From GCA-2401155 sp045047085 (GTDB lineage: Bacteria; Pseudomonadota; Alphaproteobacteria; Rhizobiales; Rhizobiaceae): DNA of 37,372 bases. Position numbers and translations under genes: made by a program. The notes beneath the pieces are model-generated. The model was not told the origin of the DNA and did no database searches. It was given only the letters and a program-made list of their open reading frames with translations. This document shows, one piece after another, positions 33,336 through 37,372 of this stretch. Every line of letters starts with the position of its first letter. Within the stretch, counting starts at the first letter, position 1. The DNA lies in the NCBI GenBank assembly GCA_045047085.1, contig JASFYT010000062.1, forward strand, positions 1 to 37,372, in the 5' to 3' direction.

Positions 33336-34199
33336 ATGGACAAAAACGATATTCTTACCGAAAACAAATTTATTGTAACGTCTATCGGTATGTTGCTGAA
33401 GGGCAGTGGGCAATCATCCGCTCAGGCGGCACTGGACAATGAGAACGGTGGAGCGACAGCTGGTGGAGCGATGTCATTATTGGCCCTTAACAGAAATCGC
33501 AACCGTAACCGCAATAGAAACCGGAACCGTAATCGCGCTCAATTTGACGCACCACGCGGCGGCGGATTGCTGGAACCATGGGAAGAACGTGAGGAATTAC
33601 ATAAGCTGTTGGAACAGTGGAAAAATTTGCCACTGCCATTGCCGCCATCATACAAACAATTGCGGGTGGAATGTCTTGATCTCCTGGAAAAACAGCACTG
33701 GCTTTATCAGCCTTCAGAACAACGGCGCCAGCAAGAGATTTTGACCGAGGCCAGTCTGGAACTGTCCGGGTATTTGCGTCCACTCGGTATTGAAGAGGCC
33801 GGTGGTTACGGTGCGACAGAAGCTCTTTTTTACTTGGTTCTTGCTCTCACTGATGAAATTGGGTTGCGCTATAAATCCCGATACTCGGTGCTTCGCCCCA
33901 ATCAGATGGATCCCCGTCTTCGCCCGTTTCTGCCAAATCCAACCCATGCTTCCTATCCGAGTAATCATTCATTTCAGTCGTTCTCAATTGCCTTCATTTT
34001 TTCGCGCATGTTGCCTGAACACCCGGCAAGTTCGGAACTTTTCCGCAGTGCGCGCCGGATCGCAGAAAACCGAGAATGGGCTGGGCTGCATTACGCATCT
34101 GACACAAAAGCTGGATATTTTCTGGCACGCATGATGTCCCCAGTTTTAGAACGTGTTTGCCGGAAGCAAATGCTTGCAGCTTTGTCAGAATGGATTTAA
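33336..34199 (+). CDS. PAP2 / vanadium-haloperoxidase-fold protein with an Asn-Arg repeat
   Basis: This 287-aa protein contains the three motifs of the acid phosphatase/haloperoxidase superfamily: K180-x6-R187-P188 (KSRYSVLRP), P208-S-N-H211 and R246-x5-H252-x3-D256 (REWAGLHYASD). No signal peptide or clear membrane helix is seen, unlike lipid phosphatases, so a soluble phosphatase or vanadate-dependent enzyme is likely. The N-terminal 80 residues are odd: a Gly/Ala-rich stretch (ENGGATAGGAMSLLA) followed by eight consecutive Asn-Arg pairs (52-67). GAAGAAGG precedes the ATG. The gene sits two bases before the subtilase gene and 13 after the regulator. Confidence 0.83.
   Translation: MDKNDILTENKFIVTSIGMLLKGSGQSSAQAALDNENGGATAGGAMSLLALNRNRNRNRNRNRNRNRAQFDAPRGGGLLEPWEEREELHKLLEQWKNLPLPLPPSYKQLRVECLDLLEKQHWLYQPSEQRRQQEILTEASLELSGYLRPLGIEEAGGYGATEALFYLVLALTDEIGLRYKSRYSVLRPNQMDPRLRPFLPNPTHASYPSNHSFQSFSIAFIFSRMLPEHPASSELFRSARRIAENREWAGLHYASDTKAGYFLARMMSPVLERVCRKQMLAALSEWI
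33489..33536 (+). repeat. Hexanucleotide-like coding repeat encoding (Asn-Arg)8
   Basis: Eight successive AAY-CGN/AGA codon pairs occur inside the PAP2-type gene. The codons differ between units (AAC AGA, AAT CGC, AAC CGT, AAC CGC, AAT AGA and so on). This suggests that the peptide repeat has been kept while the DNA diverged, rather than very recent slippage. The next codons are GCT CAA. Confidence 0.9.
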
Positions 34200-34201
34200 T
34201 T

Positions 34202-35602
34202 ATGACCAACCCAAATTTGAAAACCACTCAAAAGCTATCGCGGGAAGTTTATCCAGAATATGATGCATTATGGCATCTGATAACCATGGGCGTGTTGGAT
34301 GAAGACCATTGTCCGTTGGTTGCCTCTAAAAGCGAGCGTCCCACCCGTGTGGCGATAATCGATACGTCTGTTGCCGTTGACCACCCAAACCTTATAGCAG
34401 CCATCAATCATGATCTGGCGTTTGATTTGTTCTCATCGCGATTAGGCGCTTTCCCCTATTTACCCCCAGAGGGAACGCTTGGTGTACTCAATTTGAACGT
34501 CGATACAAAAGTAGCCGAAGGTCTGCCAGCAGCTGCTCTATTGTTGACTGAACTTAATGACCGGTTGAGCCATGGCAGTCCTACCTTGCCAAGTGGGGTT
34601 CAGGCATGTGTATCACCAGAATTTTCCAATCATGGTACTGCCATTGCCGGATTGGTTGGCGCGCGACCTGCTGTAGTCGACATTGCGGATGAACATCCTT
34701 CCTCCAAACAGAAAGAATTTCCGCTACCTTACAGCGGTGTGGATCCAACATGCGAAATCATCCCGATCTCGACTAATTTTGATCCTAATCCTGAATCACT
34801 TATATTGGCATTTTTGTATGCGGAACTGATTGAGGCAGATGTAATTCTTCTGCCACGCAGTATCCCTGATCCTGCCCGCACAGTGCCTGAACTTTCCAGC
34901 CGTGAGATAAATGGCGTACCATTGTTAGCGTTGGTAGCTCCAGCAAGTGCAACCGAAATCGAGGTGCAACAATGGGCTGAGCTTGCTCAACTTATCTTGA
35001 ATATATCGATGAAACGCCCAATCGTCTGCGCAGCAGGCAATGCGAATGAAGACAACGGAATTTATCCAGCAAACCTGGCCTCCGAGCATAACGGCATCAT
35101 CTCCGTTGGTGCAGTCAATGCCAAAGGCCACCGCAGCGGCTATTCCAGTGGTCACAATATCACAGTCATGGCGCTTAGCAACGATTCTGAGGTGTTCGAT
35201 CGCGAAGAAGTGCGCAGAGACGAGCAAAATAGCACATACCAAAACGATGGTGTGCCGAAGAAGAATAACAATGCAAAATATTCAAGTTTTGACGTTATTT
35301 CAACCGATGTCCCCGGTCGTTATGGCTATTCATCAAGTCCTTATTTCAGTGATGAACCCGATGAAGGTATGAGAGAGTTCGGGTCATATTTCTGCCGTTT
35401 TGGTGGCACATCAGCTTCATCAGCTTTGGTTGCCGGGTTCATCGCGCTTGGGAAGTCCTCGACTTCACTCAATAATTGTGCCGATGGCCCCGAGGCGAAG
35501 TCATGGCTTCTATCCCAATGCATCGAGATTACGGATGACGATGGTGAAATCTTTCAGTTTCCGTCATGGGCTAGTGGGGTGAGTTTTCCTGAGAAAGCCT
35601 AA
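34202..35602 (+). CDS. Subtilisin-like (S8) serine peptidase without signal peptide
   Basis: This is a 466-aa subtilase with a full catalytic set: D54 in VAIIDTSVAVDHPN, H144 in FSNHGTAIAGLVGA, the oxyanion Asn N280 in CAAGNANEDNG, and S404 in RFGGTSASSALVAG. Neither a secretory signal nor a long propeptide is present, so it should act in the cytoplasm. An insert of about 60 residues (330-390), rich in charged and Asn/Ser residues, lies before the serine. ATG 34202 follows the PAP2 stop by two bases and has only a weak GGA upstream, implying coupling. The substrate is unknown; the Asn-Arg tail of the neighbour is an obvious candidate. Confidence 0.88.
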   Translation: MTNPNLKTTQKLSREVYPEYDALWHLITMGVLDEDHCPLVASKSERPTRVAIIDTSVAVDHPNLIAAINHDLAFDLFSSRLGAFPYLPPEGTLGVLNLNVDTKVAEGLPAAALLLTELNDRLSHGSPTLPSGVQACVSPEFSNHGTAIAGLVGARPAVVDIADEHPSSKQKEFPLPYSGVDPTCEIIPISTNFDPNPESLILAFLYAELIEADVILLPRSIPDPARTVPELSSREINGVPLLALVAPASATEIEVQQWAELAQLILNISMKRPIVCAAGNANEDNGIYPANLASEHNGIISVGAVNAKGHRSGYSSGHNITVMALSNDSEVFDREEVRRDEQNSTYQNDGVPKKNNNAKYSSFDVISTDVPGRYGYSSSPYFSDEPDEGMREFGSYFCRFGGTSASSALVAGFIALGKSSTSLNNCADGPEAKSWLLSQCIEITDDDGEIFQFPSWASGVSFPEKA

Positions 35603-35665
35603 ATAGGTAGCGCTCACAGCACGAATTAGACAACTAAAAAACCAAAATTTTCATTTCTCAAATAT

Positions 35666-36007
35666 GTGGGAGGATTCCGTTTGAAATATCGTAGTGCAAC
35701 TGAAGTTAAAACCTCTCCCGTTCAAACGGAATCATCAAAAAATATGGGAAACACACTAAAGAAAACAATCAATATTGATCATCGCCTTTGCGAAACGATG
35801 GTGTCCGCAGCTGGGTGCAAAAGGGTTCCTCAACGAATAGGGCGAGTAATTTGGTTTGCTGCGATCAGGACTTCACAGAGCAAAGTTCAAAGGTACCCAA
35901 TGAAATGGGGTCAAGCCCGATTGATTAGAAAACAACGTCGCCGTAGAAAACTAGCCCTTCGAAAACTGCGCCGATTATCGGCCTGCATGCTAATGAACGA
36001 TCTGTAA
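35666..36007 (+). CDS. Doubtful basic ORF of unknown function
   Basis: This is an open frame of up to 113 codons. A TTG at 35681 is preceded by GGGAGG, while the frame opens with GTG at 35666. The product would be strongly basic towards its C-terminus (LIRKQRRRRKLALRKLRRL), with no family I recognise, signal peptide or membrane helix. Codon use is not clearly gene-like. It could be a small nucleic-acid-binding protein or chance. Confidence 0.3.
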   Translation: MGGFRLKYRSATEVKTSPVQTESSKNMGNTLKKTINIDHRLCETMVSAAGCKRVPQRIGRVIWFAAIRTSQSKVQRYPMKWGQARLIRKQRRRRKLALRKLRRLSACMLMNDL

Positions 36008-36097
36008 GAAGCAGTCATTGCCCAAAAATTCCAAGATCAAGAAAGGTGACACCTGATGTTTGGGGCATTTGGCCACTTGGTGTCGTGCCAGAGTGCG

Positions 36098-36457
36098 TTA
36101 TTTCAGTGTTTGAAGGTTTGCGCCCGGACCCCTTGCAGGGTTTATGAATGTTCTGCCCGCGTTAGGAAGCACCCTGATTCTACCGAAACTGATATTGATA
36201 CGATTTGAATAATCTGTCGTCTGGCAGCCGCTCCCTGAAAAGGGTTTGCACAATATGCAATAGCCAAGATGTTCAGAGCAGCAGGTTTCAACGATCCCGC
36301 TCGGATCAGAGATGATTTGATTGTCGGAAACCAAATTGCATATTTCCATTTTCGTGAGGCTGGAAATATCGCTGGTTGTTCTTGAAAAAGCCGAAGAGAC
36401 ATTGCCTGAGAGGTCAACCGACAAAAGAATTGTGGTTGCAATTAGAATACGGTTCAT
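36098..36457 (-). CDS. Small secreted cysteine-rich protein, unknown function
   Basis: This 119-aa protein has a signal peptide (MNRILIATTILLSVDLSGNV, cleavage near SSA). The mature part has six cysteines in a compact region (EICNLV, ETCCSEHLGYCILC, GSGC), enough for three disulfides. No family is recognised. ATG 36457 has AAAAGGAA about six bases upstream; a longer open frame to 36598 is not needed. It stands alone between a doubtful ORF and the polysaccharide ligase gene, both at some distance. A periplasmic or outer-surface role is inferred from the signal peptide only. Confidence 0.6.
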   Translation of the reverse strand: MNRILIATTILLSVDLSGNVSSAFSRTTSDISSLTKMEICNLVSDNQIISDPSGIVETCCSEHLGYCILCKPFSGSGCQTTDYSNRINISFGRIRVLPNAGRTFINPARGPGANLQTLK

Positions 36458-36973
36458 TGGGTATTCCTTTTCACCGGTTGGAATTGCTCTGCTAGGGACC
36501 CGCAATACATCGGTGTCCACAATACAGAAAAATGGTTTCTGCGGTTTGAAAATGAAAAGAATTAGGAGGGGGTGATGAACATACTTTGGTGGGTACATTG
36601 GGGCCAGATAATTATTCCTGAAACTTGTTCAAGAATACTCGGTGCGCCTCCAGCCAGCGAGCTGCCATTTTATTCAGGTATCTTCTCTTAATATTTACTG
36701 ACATCTACCTTCTCCCATTTGCGATGTTGAGTTTCTATAACCCCAACATGCAGAAGGCCCGTTAGGCTCGCGTGAGAACATCGTCAGTCAAAGGCTTTCC
36801 CTGTTAAAATACTAGAATAATTCAAAAAATATCAGCAACGGATATTTATACGGGTGGAATTGATTTTACGTTACCAATTTCCATTATCACGGTTCCCGCT
36901 CAAGTGCCTGAGATCAGGATGTGATAGTTTTCGCAAGTTGCCTCTACATTAGAACCTCAAACTCCGTGCATCA
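36458..36973. other. 516-bp sparse gap
   Basis: Apart from the promoter of the minus-strand secreted-protein gene and the doubtful 38-codon ORF at 36575-36691, nothing recognisable is present. The stretch is AT-rich around 36800-36900, with no clear hairpin terminator, tRNA or repeat. Confidence 0.5.
36575..36691 (+). CDS. Doubtful 38-aa ORF with very strong ribosome binding site
   Basis: An exceptional Shine-Dalgarno stretch (AGGAGGGGG) sits six to seven bases before ATG 36575, and the frame closes at TAA 36689-36691. The product (MNILWWVHWGQIIIPETC and 20 more residues) is tryptophan-rich and amphipathic, with no family I know. Without comparison it is only a candidate small protein. Confidence 0.25.
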   Translation: MNILWWVHWGQIIIPETCSRILGAPPASELPFYSGIFS

Positions 36974-37372
36974 TCACATATTCTGCTTGTTCTCAACAGG
37001 CCACATGGCGATTCCTGCGATTAGCCATATTACTCTTTGATACATTAGTTCGTGGAACTGAGACATGAACAGCCAGGCCACCATGCAAATCAAGGCAGCG
37101 CTTGCGAAGTTGCCGGGTCGTAATGATGGACCCGATCCGGCATTTGTTTTTGCATTACGCCACATGTTTCTGATGAGAACTGAAAATAACAGGACAAATA
37201 CCAAGAATCCAACAAGGCCCGTTCCTGCAAGCAGCCATATTCCTGTATTGTGTACCAACACCACAGGCAGCCCTTCGGCGATATTACTTTGTTGTTGAAA
37301 AAGATGTACGCCAAGCCCGGCCCCAAAAACAGGTGATTGCTGCCAGAGCTCAAACCCTTGCCACATCGCCTC
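36974..37372 (-). CDS. O-antigen ligase/polymerase-like membrane protein, C-terminal part only
   Basis: The frame enters from the right edge (upstream codons GAG GCG are still open at 37372) and ends at 36974. The visible 132 residues include WQGFELWQQSPVFGAGLGVH, the hallmark ligase motif before a large periplasmic loop, then LVHNTGIWLLAGTGLVGFLV. Two or three final helices follow, with the last segment near QFHELMYQRVIWLIAGIAMW. Wzy/WaaL-type proteins join or polymerise surface polysaccharide in the inner membrane. The start and most of the protein lie outside the window. Confidence 0.8.
   Translation of the reverse strand, partial: EAMWQGFELWQQSPVFGAGLGVHLFQQQSNIAEGLPVVLVHNTGIWLLAGTGLVGFLVFVLLFSVLIRNMWRNAKTNAGSGPSLRPGNFASAALICMVAWLFMSQFHELMYQRVIWLIAGIAMWPVENKQNM

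Noticed and set aside
33336..35602. RiPP-type interpretation: leader-like GG stretch plus subtilase as a maturation protease
   Set aside because: There is no modifying cyclase, radical SAM enzyme or short precursor nearby, and the GG stretch is part of a full enzyme. It remains only a remote possibility.
36047..36076. GACACC...GGTGTC inverted pair after the doubtful basic ORF
   Set aside because: The stem is short and the mates are far apart, with no terminator-like tail.
1..37372. CRISPR arrays, tRNA and rRNA genes, prophage modules
   Set aside because: Reading through the window showed no regularly spaced repeats, cloverleaf sequences, rRNA blocks or phage structural genes.

Overview
The window looks like part of the chromosome of a metabolically versatile alphaproteobacterium of the Hyphomicrobiales type. 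This is judged from the gene families and moderate base composition, not from a marker gene. It holds about 30 solid protein genes. I saw no rRNA, tRNA or CRISPR array. Two decayed genes are visible: an IS3-family orfA at the left edge and a collapsed amidase at 20984-21313. The right edge cuts an O-antigen-ligase-like gene.

Region 1 (1-14633) is catabolic and transport. After the IS remnant come a quinone-reductase-like MDR enzyme and a divergent threonine-aldolase-like PLP enzyme. A long minus-strand operon then runs from 13177 down to 2574. It encodes an oligopeptide-type ABC importer (binding protein, two permeases, two ATPases), an alpha/beta hydrolase with an extra N-terminal domain, an FAD oxidoreductase, an acyl-CoA ligase and a VOC protein. 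Starts and stops mostly touch or overlap. A divergent Lrp/AsnC regulator and a creatininase-family amidohydrolase (13404-14633) probably belong to the same pathway: import, hydrolysis, oxidation, CoA activation. The substrate is unknown.

Region 2 (14634-24257) opens with a 544-bp AT-rich, repeat-bearing gap and a cadherin-like gene fragment, followed by a DUF427 gene. A second minus-strand catabolic block follows: DUF2848, SMP-30 lactonase-like, amidohydrolase, a tripartite tricarboxylate transporter (tctC, tctB, tctA), an AtuA-like protein and a DUF4387 protein. A broken amidase lies antisense in the middle.

Region 3 (24374-31165) is the most interesting part. A perfect CRP/FNR-family palindrome (CTTGAC-TTTT-GTCAAG) precedes a plus-strand operon. 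The operon encodes a 57-aa one-helix subunit, a CuA subunit II, a B-family heme-copper subunit I, heme O synthase, a SCO/SenC protein, a cytochrome b / double [4Fe-4S] / FlpD(MvhD)-like fusion, a small membrane-anchored protein and a bacteriohemerythrin. Subunit I keeps all six metal-binding histidines. It has Gln where oxygen reductases of families A and B carry the cross-linked Tyr and where cNOR carries its FeB-ligand Glu, and it has no C-family replacement Tyr. I infer a CuA-type nitric oxide reductase (sNOR/eNOR-like) under NO or low-oxygen control, with an unusual quinone/iron-sulfur electron-transfer partner.

Region 4 (31289-35602) is a compact three-gene plus-strand unit. It encodes a SARP-like winged-helix/TPR regulator with an 11-bp-period direct repeat in front of it, a PAP2/vanadium-haloperoxidase-fold protein carrying eight Asn-Arg repeats, and a subtilase without a signal peptide. 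I do not recognise this combination as a described system.

Region 5 (35603-37372) is sparse. It has a doubtful basic ORF, a small secreted six-cysteine protein, a doubtful 38-codon ORF with a very strong ribosome binding site, and the partial polysaccharide ligase gene.
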